Origin: Cryptomeria japonica
Taxonomy: Eukaryota > Streptophyta > Pinopsida > Cupressales > Cupressaceae
Assembly (NCBI RefSeq): GCF_030272615.1
Contig: NC_081409.1
Location: forward strand, 911,173,330 to 911,237,329
Reading direction: 5' to 3'
Length of the DNA: 64,000 nucleotides
The position numbers were made by a program, and so were the translations under genes. The notes beneath the pieces are model-generated. The model worked only from the letters and a program-made list of their open reading frames with translations, was not told the origin of the DNA and did no database searches. Positions 22,973 to 34,268 of the stretch are shown piece by piece (the first letter of the stretch is position 1; the number at the start of each line of letters is the position of its first letter).

Positions 22973-24366
22973 TGTTGGGATATTGTTGGAAGTATACTGC
23001 AAATATGTGCTTGAGAGATATTTGAGAGATGTGTTGTCATTGATGTCAACATATTTCTCTGTCTATGACAATGATGCAGTGAAGTTCAGTGAGAGAGTTT
23101 GTTTAGCATGTTGAAGATTAGAGTTTACAGATTAAAGGGTTTGTAAAGGGTTGTCTGTAGTTCATTCAGCTCAGGTTTCAGAGGTCCGCATGAATATTTG
23201 ATTGAGTTATGGGTATCTGAGTTGTGGCTGGTTTTTCAATTATTCAGTGGTGACAAAGTATCAGTATTTTGATTTGCATTGCTCTGCATTGTAATATCTT
23301 GATCTGTGGATTTGGAGATATGTTTGGCATGTTGGTGTGTATCCTCAATTTAAGTGGTTCATGGTTTGGAGCTTTGCAAGTTATTTTTCAAGGTTGACAG
23401 TCATTGTAGTTAGTGTTCCTGAGGTTCGGTATAATGATGCTAATGATTCTAGTAATTTGTGCTGGTGTAGATGTTTCTATGGTAATTCATGATGCTTGTG
23501 GATGTTTTTGGATTGTGTGCCTTTTGTTTTGGTGGTCCACATTGATCCTTGAGCTTGTAATTGATGTTTTTCTCTGGTGCGTTAGTGTTCTTCACATTTA
23601 TGGCTGATTGGATGCTTGTAGCATGTTGTGGATGATTGAGGCATAATTTTTGGAAGTGTAACATATTTGAGGAGGAATATTTGGGTTCGTGCTATGTCTT
23701 GACCGACATTTCTTGGACAGCATGATATATTGTGTTGAGTGTGGCTATATTTTTATAATTAGTAGATGAGTGTTGTGCCAACCTTGTTGATTTCTCCAAG
23801 GTTGAGGTCATGTATAAATAATTGTAATATCTTTGTATTTGAGCATGGTTGTGAGTGAGTGGATGAGTATTTATGTGCACTGAATGTATACATCTTTATG
23901 AGGTAGAGAATAAGTGGGAAGAAGAAATTTATTTTGTGCTTCATTGGGACTAGACCAGGCATTAAGGAGATGCTATTTCTCAATTCATGATTTCTGTATG
24001 TGATCCAAATTTGTTTGTATAGGCAGTGAGCCTTCTTCTTAATGTTTTGAGCAGTGAGCTCTAGGCAGTGTGCCTAAATGCATGTGCATTCCCCATGGTA
24101 ATACTTCTAACAAATTATACCTATTTTGTGGGTTCATCCCCACCATTTTATTTCCCTTGATCAAGTTTTCCATGTCAAAAATCTTGGTGTTATGTGTGTT
24201 CTTGATGTGTTGCTAATTTATGCTTTCATGGTTAATTATCAGATTTGAGAATAAGTTTTAAGTTGTGTGAGTTTTTGAGATAACTGATTCCCCCCCCCCC
24301 CTCTCAATTGTTTGCCCTATTGGTATCAAAGCTATTTCATCAATTGGTATCAAAGCTATTTCGTCA
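22973..24366 (+). repeat. 5' LTR of Copia A (1.39 kb)
   Basis: Pairs with 38820-40206. A run of 12 C (24290-24301) lies near the inner end, corresponding to the poly-G runs of the minus-strand Copia LTRs. The last 48 bases are two copies of a 24-bp unit that contains primer-site sequence (TGGTATCAAAGC). Confidence 0.88.
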
Positions 24367-24380
24367 ATTGGTATCAGATT
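24367..24380 (+). other. Primer-binding site of Copia A, third copy of a repeated unit
   Basis: ATTGGTATCAGATT is a degenerate initiator-Met primer site (canonical TGGTATCAGAGC). Two near-identical relatives start exactly 24 and 48 bases upstream (24343, 24319) inside the LTR. Confidence 0.75.
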
Positions 24381-24421
24381 AGGTTCCTTCGAAGAAGCTT
24401 AACTGCTTGAGGTGATCCGAG

Positions 24422-25400
24422 ATGACGACTTACAAGAAGGACAGTCCAAGATTTGATGGCACTAACTACTCTCTTTGGAATAATCGTATGGAGTGTCATC
24501 TGAGATGCATTGGTGAACCTTACTGGGATATTACTAAAGATAAGCATACTATTCCTGCAAATGGACCTTCAAGTCTTGTGGAGTACAATATTAGGGATAA
24601 GGAAGCATTGTTGAGTGCTCTGATTGATTCCAAGATGACAATTGTTATGGAATTGCAGTCTGCTCATGAGATTTGGAAGAAGTTGGAAATATTGTATGAA
24701 GGAGACAATTATGTGAAGATTGCCAAGTTGCAGAGCCTGAAAGGAAAGTAATGGATGTTGAGGATGGGCTAAGATGAGGACATCACTTCTTTCACGTAGA
24801 AGGTGAATGAACTTGTATGCAATATTAGATGTGCCAGTGGAAAATTGGAAGAATTAGATATTGTTGCTAAAGTGCTCAGATCTTTATCTTCATCCTACAA
24901 ACATAAAGTTGCTACTATTGAGGAGATCAGAACTGTGATAGATGTAACCAGGGACATGTTGATTAGTAAGCTTTCAGCCTTAGAGTTGAGTGAGTTTGGT
25001 GATTCTCTTCCGAAGGTAGAATCTACATTTAAAGTCATTATTTCCGGAAAGGATAAGCAGAGATATGATCTGGGAGAAAGTTCTTCAAGGTGGATGTCCA
25101 GATATGAGAATGAGAGGAAGGAAATTGAAAAGAAGACTGAGGGCTTGAGGAGCTTGAAGCACTTATTGCCAAGAGACTACCCAAATGAGTCGGTAAGTAT
25201 GAAATAAAGTTTCCTCCTAAATGTTTTTCTTGCAATAAGATAGGTCATTTTGCCTCAAGGTGTCTAGAAAGAGTTCCTAGAAAAATTTACAAGCCTAAAT
25301 TTTAAAAGAGATGTTATTATGCTATCGACAAAGATGTGTTAGATGATGAATCTGATAAAGGAAATACAAGTGATAATGAATGGGTGTTTATTGATGGACT
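24422..25400 (+). pseudogene. Copia A gag, broken by stops and a frameshift
   Basis: Starts at ATG 24422 (MTTYKKDSPRFDGTNYSLW...), a typical Copia gag opening closely similar to element E. It is open to a TAA/TAG region at about 24750-24800, resumes at 24803 in the same domain, and then needs a frame change near 25195 to read the CCHC knuckle CFSCNKIGHFASRC (about 25223-25265). It ends at DNEWVFIDG, where element B begins. Protease is missing. Confidence 0.85.
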
Positions 25401-26481
25401 TGCGAAGCACTGAGAGGGGGGGGTGAATTAGTGACACCAAAACAAACACCACTTTAAACACTAACCAGTAGATGAACTTAACCAAGCAGTTAAACAAAAT
25501 ACATGCTATCCAAAATGAAATAACAACATCCACATAAAGTAGAACATCCACCATAACACGTGTTTATACGTGGAAAACCCCAAATAGGTAAAAACCACGG
25601 TGAGATGGAACTCACAAGTTAACTATCTATAGTAATAGATAACTGGCTGGTTAAGGTCTTACAAAGAGCTCTGCTAGGAGCAAATCTTGTTAGAGATCCC
25701 AAGCTTGATTAAAAGCTTATAACCTGTTAAGTGTACTACCCTGTCAGGAGTAACCTTGTTGGAGGATTTTAGAATCCAAACTAATGGATCACCTTGTTTG
25801 AGGATTTGTTCAATGAAGCTTGTTAGAGCTTACCCAGTTAGGGGATTTTATTCTGTTGTAATGATTAGAAAACAACAAGAAAGATTTGATCTGTTCTAAG
25901 TAGCACAAACTTGCTTGATCAGATCATTCTAAGTACATTCAACACTGCTCTTCATCTTAACACTTATCACTTTTCAACAAAATATTTTTCACATAACAAC
26001 TCTCTATGTGTTATTTTTAAATGATTCACTAAGATGTCTTTCAATAGACATTCATATCTTATGTCGGCCATAGGAACACAATTTCCTAGGTGCAGTGTAT
26101 CTAGACAAGTAAACATAACTCATCACAAAAATGACCGCCAAACAAATGGTGTTGGTAACTCATCACAAAATCAGATACCGGTTAGAGAAATCAATACTGG
26201 TTGGAATAAAACTAGTGAATCGTTGTCCAGGAATCTTCCACTTGATCTTCACCTTCAACTTTATCTTCACTTTGATGCTGAATTAGTGTTACCACAAGTT
26301 ATCTCTTAGGCACATACCGGTTGACACAAAGTACCGGTTAGAGATAGACCTTAAACATATCGGTTGGTAGTAAAAACCAATTGAAGTTGTACTGGTAGTC
26401 AATGTAATAATATATGTGTGTGAGAGTGTTTCATCAATGACAACAAGTGATGAATACATTATAATTATCATCAAGCCAACA
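25401..26481 (-). repeat. 3' LTR of element B (about 1.08 kb)
   Basis: Plus strand runs from TGCGAAGCACTGAGAGG to ...AAGCCAACA. It is nearly identical along its length to 34269-35283, which lacks the first 68 bases. An 8-G run (25416-25423) sits at the same position as the poly-G of other Copia LTRs here. A purine tract (CCAAAGGGGGATAT on the minus strand) abuts its start. Confidence 0.85.
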
Positions 26482-26499
26482 ATATCCCCCTTTGGCATT

Positions 26500-28099
26500 T
26501 GGTGCAGGAGCACCCTTCCAAACTCTTTCTCTTTCTTTTTCTTGTTGGTGTTATGCTTCTTTAGAAGCCATTGTACATGAATAAGAGCCATGAGCTCATG
26601 TGTGCTAGACTAGGTCCTAGTTTTAGGTCCTTAGTGTTTTTGTTGTGATTTCTTGTGTAGGAGAGGTTGAGTGTGCCTGGAATGTGTGTTAGGCCTTATT
26701 GGCATGTTGATGTCCATAGGATAGCCCAAAATAGGCCAAAATAGGCTTAGGAGTCATGAAAAGCAACAGTGGCAAAGTTGCTCAAAAGATGCAAAAGTTG
26801 CATGACAACTTTTAAAAGTTGTCAAGCAACTTTTCCACCCAAAATGGTCATAGACCCTTGTTGTGCGTGGAGATCCCTAATTTTGGCACACCGACCAAGG
26901 TATGGGTAGTATAAGTATTTGCAAACCCTAAATTAATGGGTTGGATGTCAGACATTGTACAACCCAAGGAAGAAAAGCCGGACTGTGACTGTTTTTGGGT
27001 TACCAGTCAGTTTGAATGAAGTTACCGAGCAAACTAATGGATTGATTTGCAAGAAAAACTATGTGAAATGTCTTCTTTGGTGTATATATCTTCATTGTGA
27101 GTGATTAGATTAGCTTTTTGCTTACCGGTTGAGTGTGTTTGTAAATAATTTGTAAGTTGTAGTCTCATTGTCCAGTTTTGGACCGGTTTGAGCAAATGAA
27201 GTCTTAACTCCATTCCCCGTTGTGGAACCACCATGAAACCATGGGGAATGGATGTGAAGACCCTGTACTATAGTTCCATGCAAGTAGGGCCCTTGGAAAT
27301 GCAAGGAGGCCAAGCAAAGACCCATTCCTAGGCGAGACTGGACAGTGCCCGGTTAGGAATGGTTGTTGGTGCAGAGGTCTTGGAGAGCAAGGTTGAATAG
27401 TGGAGAGTGCATCCTTTGGAGGAGGTGCAGAGGAGTGTGTGATGCATCACTAGTGTGAAGGAGGATCCTCCACCAATCCAAACAAGGTGGCTAAACACAA
27501 AACCTTCACTGTGACCCAGACAGACCCTAAAAACCATCACAAAAACCCTTGAAAACCTTAAAATCTGCCTAGGACAGTGTATGAACACATGGAGGGCTAA
27601 AACCTAGAAAATCCATGAGTCCTTGCCAAATGAATGGCAGTCCATTTTGGGAGTTTGGGTTGTTTGTGCATCGTTTGTGAGAGGGAGCCCTAAAAGACCG
27701 GTTAGGAGGCCTAATTGGTCCTAATCCTTGTAGCCCTATTTGAAGGCAAAAACCCACATTTGTGAAATCGGTAAGGGGTTAGAATCTTGAAACCTCTTGG
27801 GGGCTCATGAATAGGTGGATAAACCATGAAATAGACCTGAAACAACCTTGCTAAGACCTTGGAAGGTGTGGAACAGATTAGCCCTTATTAGCCATAGTAA
27901 GGGGTTTGAGTCTCATGAGTAGGTGAGACCTTAAGAGCAGCAATACAACTCATTGGTGGGTGGATTGGGCAAGGTCAGGGGATTCCTCAAGCAAAGGGAA
28001 GTCCTAGAGACCCTAGGGTGTGTAGAGAACACCAGGTGATCCAAGGAAAGGATCCAAGAGCATAGACTAGGCTAGTCTATCCCTAACCCCATCCCATCA
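26500..28099 (+). repeat. Solo LTR of a Gypsy-type element, 1.6 kb, TSD GCATT
   Basis: Starts TGGTGCAGGAGCACCC, ends CCCATCA, and is flanked by GCATT at 26495-26499 and 28100-28104. Removing it restores CTTTGGCATTGATGGC, exactly the sequence seen uninterrupted at 35294-35310 in the second copy. No internal domains remain, so it is an LTR-LTR recombination product. Orientation is taken from the start motif shared with two other LTRs. Small minus-strand frames inside are not genes. Confidence 0.92.
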
Positions 28100-28104
28100 G
28101 CATT

Positions 28105-28486
28105 GATGGCAACACTTAGAAAATTTTAGTAACACAATATCGCTAAGGGTGCGTACACAACATATTTACATATATATACTCATACTCCCCTTGAATGTAA
28201 TAACCCCCCTTAATGCATGCTTAAATATAAAATTTTCAAAAACACACATACATATTATTACTCCCCCTTTGAAAACAATGCCAAAATGATAAAGTAAAAT
28301 ATTTACATATATATATATATATATAGAAAATCTGTATCAAAGTGTTCATCATTTATTACAATTTTAAACAAGTTCATGCATTGGATATTCTCATGAAAAT
28401 ATTATTGAAATTCTGCTTCATCTGGGATAGAGCATTCTTCCATGATTCCAGCATGTTATCCGTATACTCAGAGGTAGACAACAGCT
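28105..28486 (-). other. 3' internal non-coding part of element B with purine tracts
   Basis: Between the end of frame X and the LTR. The minus strand holds several polypurine-like tracts (CAAAGGGGGAG near 28260-28270 and others at 28186-28207). The same segment is present at 35284-35740, where an AT microsatellite has expanded. Confidence 0.65.
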
Positions 28487-31400
28487 AAGAATATAATTCT
28501 TCCATTGAATCTAGCATGCATGTTTCAGGAGTAGCAAGAATAGCTTCTGCACTGGAGTAGGCTCTCTGAAGAATGTCAACCTGTGAGGTGAGCTGACTCT
28601 TGAGCTCTCTTAGAGATTGGAATCTCTTAGCTCTCTCATTATCATACATGTTTAGTTTGTCATGTAGGTCATCTATAGACCGGTTAAAGGCATGAATAGA
28701 GTCCTGGATTGGAACATATGCCTTGCATAACCTTTCTATTTTTTGCTCAGTCTCAACTTGATTCTTAGAAATATCAGAATAAAAGAAAGTAATATTGGAG
28801 GTAGAGGCAAGATACTTTCCTCTAGATTAAATAGCTTTCTTTAACAGATTGCCATTATGAGATAAAGCCATTTTGCCATTTTCAATGTGCTTATCTAGTT
28901 TATCTCCATATGCCTTCTTGTGGCTCTTCTCAACAGATATTTGAGCAACATCTTCAAGTGATTTGATTTGATCAGATGCATCTTCAACTAATTGACCAAG
29001 TTTGCTGATAGGAGTAGGAAGATGTGCGACAGAGGTTTCCGGTAGTAATCCAGACAAAATTTCTACTGCATTCTGGATTGTCTCTGCCTCAATTATTTGC
29101 TCTTTCAATCTCTTCTTGTGTGCACAAGATTGCATAACATTAGCAATCTTCATCATTTCAGATGCACTCAAGGTATTCATGCAAATAGGTCCTGAAATAC
29201 TTAAAGAGTCTTCATCATCATCATCAAGTAGTTCTGGCTTTGCCAGTTCAGGGGGTGTACTCTTAATGATGGCTCTTTTTGTGTTCTTCTCTGTTGCATC
29301 TTCTATTTGTTGAGTAATAACTTCCTCAGTAGACTCCTTTTGAGTAGTCTCAATGACCAGTGGAGATTGGGTTTTCTCCAGTTTTTCAGTTTTGCCGGTT
29401 CACTGACCTCTTTTAGTTGATTACCCGGTTGATCACCTGATGTAACCAATAATTTTGTGATTGTAGGAGGATCCATATTTGGTGTAGTAATGTCTCCAGA
29501 TAGGTCTCTTGTGTCTTGAATATATCCATCAACAAGAATAATGGAATCATCCTTCTTCTTGGTTGGATAGACAACGTCAGCTTGAACAATTTCCTCTTCA
29601 TCCATTTCTGGTCGAGGAACATATTTTGTGGTATCATCTTGACTGCTTGAGTGGATGACATCTTCCCTCTTTTTGATTATACTATAGGTCCCAGAGACAA
29701 CTGAGAGGGGGGGGGGGTGAATCAGTTGTCTAATAAATTCAAACCAAAAACTTATTAACCAACTTAATGCTTAATACCGGTAAGACAGTTAAGTATGCTG
29801 GTAAACAGTGTTAACAGAAAATTGCAATACCGGTAAGAATTAATGCATGAAACATAAGCACAAAGTCATCCACAACACATGACACCAATATTTGTACGTG
29901 GAAACCCTGTAAGGGGAAAAACCACGGTGGGAAACCTTACCCACAATCAGATGATACTACTACAGATAGTAAGTGTACAAAGAGGGGTCTGCACATGCAG
30001 AAAGGCCAACAGCCTAGAGCTCACTACTCAATCACAAATGGGAGTCACACTGACTACAGTTGGATGGTTAAATCCAATGAGAATGTACTGCACAAAATAG
30101 CATCTTCATATGTTGGATTCAGTACCGGTGTAATGCTGATATGCTTCTACAAAAACCTAACTTCACCTTCAAATGATGTCTTCGTGTATATCTTTGCTTG
30201 ATCTCGCATATACCCTTCCTTAAATCTTTTTCGCATTCCACACTTGATCTTACAAATAAGATCTTACATTTATACCATACCCTAAGATCAATTTTAGTAG
30301 GTCGGCTCTACAAGATATTAAAATAAGTCGGCTTAATGCATTTACAACAATAATAAATTATCTCCATAGCATGCCATGCTGATTTGGAAAAGATAAACCT
30401 GTCGGTGTAACCCTAGATAACCTGGACCTATTTGCCGGTAAAAGCAAATATGCAAATAAGAATATACCAATGATTATTACTTCAAAGTAAAGTGTCCACA
30501 TGATGTCTTCGACATTACCAAGTGTCTTCCATGTCAATGCAGGTACCGGTGAACATTATATCCTGCCGGTTAACCATATACCGGTGACTGTTTGCTGGTG
30601 AATGTTGTTGGATCTCCAAAGTAGGTGTATTTAGCAAGTGTTGACATCAATGACAAAACCATACCAAAATACCAACATATACAAGCTAGTTGATGTGTCT
30701 CAGACTCAACAAATGACCTTTTTCCATTTAGAAGCTTCAGTCTTCTTACTTTAAAATCAAAATATGCTTTGTATTCCTTAGTTAAAGCACTAATTCCATT
30801 TGATGATAGATTGGGAAAATACTATACAAATACTTCATCAAAAATCTTCTTTTCTAATTGAATGGCTTCTTCCCATTTATCTAACAAAGTATTATACAAA
30901 GAGAATGAAATATCTTTCTCCAAATCATTTGGAAATCTACTGTAATGACCCAAGTAGGTTATTACCTGTTGAAGTACTTGCTTCTGCTCATCTTCAGTAA
31001 AAGAATCATAATGTTCTTTGACATTGTCAAACCTGTTTCTTCCCAATGACTTCATTGTTCTCTCAAATGTTGTGTCAGGTTTGTAGGTGGAAATTCCTAT
31101 AGGGGTAGTTGCCTTTGGCACTACCTTTACCTTCTCAAGTGTTCTGTCGGTTGCTTTTTCCTTCTTAGGTTCTTCTTCAGAATCTGTACCCTCAGACTGG
31201 TTGCAAAATTAGTTTCCTATTCCTCTTCTTTGGTGCACTCTCCTTCTTCTCAGATAGTTTAGGTGTTGGTTCCTTCTTGGTTAGGACACTCCGAGTCACC
31301 CTTGTATCTTCTTCATAGGAGATTTTTCATCACATTTCTTTTGCTATAGGTGCAGTACTGGTTTCAATTGGTGCAGCTTGGACTGCTAAGATGTCCAATT

Positions 31401-32690
31401 TTGCCTTGTTTTTGTCTTTGGGCGATGCTAACAGAGTATTAGCATAGCCAACCAGTAAGTCATGATTGACCTCGTAGCTCATATCTTCCATCTCTTCCTT
31501 CCTTGGTTCAATTGATTGAATCAATAAAAAGTCAGTGGTATTGTGAAGATTATGTCTTTTTCAAAATGTTTTACCACATCTTCAGGTAACCTCATTCTCA
31601 AGCTCTTCTTCTTCTGGAATTCATTAAAGTACCTGTTCATGGTAGCAGAAAAGGTATTCTTCGTAGCCTTAATGTTGTTCTTGATCTTTGCATTGACCAA
31701 TTGTTCTTTGGACCATTCAATGCCACCTATACCATGTATAAAGTTCTGAAAGTAGAAAAATAACCTAGCTAACGACTGACCATATTTGAACTTCTAAGAA
31801 TTGTCCTTCTCAATGGATTTCAAATTTTGAAATAGCTAGAGTCTAATGGCTTCACAAATATCATAGTTTGCATTATCAATTATCATTCTATGTTCTATAT
31901 GAATTGTTGCGGATGGAACACTGTTAAGTCTACTGGAGTAGAACACTTGGTAGCCTATCACCATTGCTGCAAGTTTCACCATAGGGTCCCTAATATTATT
32001 GATGGAAAAAGAACGCCTATCGGATGTAGAACCGGTTAACTTGAAGACAATATCTTTTGAAATTCTCCTCAACTCAAGAACTTCACCGGTTGAGCAATAA
32101 CCCATTATAGCCCTAATAGCCTCCTTGGTTATTGTGTGAGTCCTCTCCAGATACATATTTTCACCGTGGACTCGACTCAAAATTATTCTTTTGTGTTCAT
32201 CCTCAAAGTCTTTAAGAAAGTAGGCATCATTATGAAACCCTTTTTCAAAAATCCTAGCATATTTAGCTTCAATCTTTCCATCCTTATTACATAGTGATTT
32301 CAGCTGAGTATAGATGTGAAGAGTTCCCAAATCTTCAATTTTGCAATCTATATAGCTGGACAAATCACCTTTGACCATGACACCACTCGGGACTTGCGAC
32401 AATGAATTATAAGACATAATTTTATCTTCCTTTAGAGCTTCCTCAAGCTCAATAGTGATCATCAACCTCTCTACAGACTTAGAAGTAGATGTCATTCTAG
32501 ATAAACAAGTTTTGGAGCAGTATACAAAGAAATACCTAGTGTCTTGCACGTCGCTTTGTTTCTTGGTTGGACTATTCAAATGCACTCCCATTCGCTTCTC
32601 TGTAGCTTCCGATTCAACTTGATTTCTCTTAATCACAAAGAAATTCGCCAATTTGCACCAAGACAATCTTTCTCTGCTTTGCAATTGCTT
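28487..32690 (-). pseudogene. Frame X of element B: long unassigned retroelement-borne protein, broken
   Basis: Coding-like sequence runs for about 3.2 kb once the solo LTR at 29683-30677 is discounted. The longest open piece is 32693-31836 (285 aa), including IELEEALKEDK, GEVLELRRISKDIVFKLTG and DPMVKLAAMVIGYQVFYSS. Further pieces at 31121-30822 (RNRFDNVKEHYDSFTEDEQ) and 29605-29303 fall in the same frame as the first if the 1000-bp insertion (LTR plus TSD) is removed. The end is Lys/Glu-rich and coiled-coil-like (IEKLAQL-type heptads around QLVEDASDQIKSLEDVAQ; NQVETEQKIERL) and stops at a TAG shared by both copies of the region. I recognise no domain; it is not gag, pol or a standard transposase. 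Confidence 0.6.
29683..30677 (-). repeat. Solo LTR of the Copia E family, 995 bp, TSD TATAC
   Basis: Starts TATAGGTCCC (TGTAGGTCCC in E), ends ACCAACA, and is flanked by TATAC at 29678-29682 and 30678-30682. It aligns along its length with the LTR at 1883-2949, apart from a deletion near 30320. An 11-G run at 29707-29717 is in the conserved position. It interrupts frame X of element B and so is younger than B. Confidence 0.94.
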
Positions 32691-33059
32691 CAATTTCTTT
32701 TTTCGAAAGAGTTAGGGTAAAAATGATAAGGTAAAACTTGTTTTTATCCTTTTTACCAATCACAATAAATGCTCATACTTTTAGGTTACAAATCCTAATT
32801 TCACCGCTTAAGTGAAATACCAGTAAATAACACGTCAACAAAAATCACCAAAATTCAAAATTCAAAAAATTCTTTCTCGCTCATTTACAAAAGGGGTCTG
32901 GAAAAGTTTTATCGTTACTCTCCCCTTAGCCGTGTCAGACAGGCTTAAGTCACCAGTGTTGGATTCTCTTCACTAGGTGAAGGAATGATTTCCTCTACAA
33001 GAAATTCTTCGCTTTTCTTCTTCCAAGTCTGGTTCATATCTTCTCTTGTTTCCTCAACA

Positions 33060-34265
33060 TCAATTTTCTGTTTGCCTTTCTAATCCTTAAAAGAGTTCAC
33101 CGGTTTACTGTTCCTTTATTTGCAAAACTTTGCCAGGTGCCCTGGTTTGTTGCAACGGCAACAGACCATACCAGATGATCTCTAGGGTCCTGCATTTCCT
33201 CTTCCTATTCTTTTTCTACAGTTCATAGCCACATGACCAAGGTTATTACAAAAGGTACAAACAACATTTGTTACCTTTTCCATTTCGAATGGACTAAACT
33301 AGTTGCCATAGGATCTTTGCCAGTTCCTGTTTACCCAGTTATCAAAATTCCTTGTGCGGTCATCATATGGTCTAGGATGCATGTGTGGTATAGGATTGTT
33401 TGATCCATATCTTCACTCAATATGTTTATGACCATACATTCCACAAGTGTAGCAATGTCCTTCAAACTTTCTAGACACATACCTAGCACTAGTATTGCAA
33501 CTTGCATTCTTGTTAGGTTTGTTCCTACAAATATTTGCAGTATGACCAGGTTTATGACAAACAAAGCAGATAGGTTTAAAAGCCTTCTTACCGGTAGTCT
33601 TATTGACTTTAGAAGTAGCTTTGTTCTTTGGATTGTTTCTCTTTGTGCTAGAGGATTCACCTTTTTCAGTTGTATGAAAACCAAGTCTAGAGATATCACC
33701 CTTCATTCTCTGTGATTGAATTTGTTCTTCCAGCATGGTAGAACTTTTGACGAACTTCTCCAATTTCTCATTGGCTTCAGCAAGCTTTTTGACAAGATCT
33801 CCATTATGCTTAGACAGGTTCTCTTGCAGAGATGATGCCAACTCAAGATCTAGCTTTAGGTTTTCCTTTTATTCTGTTTCAACAATTAAGTCCTCATGTA
33901 CAATATCTTTTTCCCGTTTGATCTTTATGATTTCTTGATCTGTTACCTTGATAAGATCTCTAGCAGCTCTTTTGGCTTCCAGTTCCTAACTCATGCGGAT
34001 AGTGAGACCTCTAGCTCTCTTCTTAAATTCAGTTTATCACCCTGCAACTTTTCAGCTTCTTCTAATAAAGCATCAATATTAGCTTCGTCTGAAGAACTAT
34101 TGTTAGATATTTCTAGCAATTTTTCAAATAGATCTCTTCTTTTGGTTTGAGAAACTTTTAGTTTTCCCCTAAGGGATTCAATCTCATTTCTGCTAGCATC
34201 TATCTCTCTAACCATCTCGAAGTAACTTCTATCCCCCATGATAGTTTCAAGATTTCCTTCCAAGT
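33060..34265 (-). pseudogene. Element B gag-like frame with coiled coil and four zinc knuckles
   Basis: N-terminal piece (34263-33991, 90 aa) is a heptad-rich coiled coil (IESLRGKLKVSQTKRRDLFEKL style). The piece 33841-33413 continues with coiled coil, a basic Ser/Lys/Asn linker and knuckles CFVCHKPGHTANIC and CYTCGMYGHKHIE, where the final Cys is replaced by a TGA stop. In a shifted frame follow CTFCNNLGHVAMNC (about 33225-33270) and CCRCNKPGHLAKFC (about 33130-33175). Four CCHC units in a row are more than the single one of the ordinary Copia gags here. The N-terminus is probably lost with the truncation at 34265. Confidence 0.75.
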
Positions 34266-34268
34266 CGA

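Noticed and set aside
23413..23607. 64-aa plus-strand frame almost identical to one at 39260-39454
   Set aside because: Both are in the two LTRs of Copia A; conserved only because LTRs are copies.
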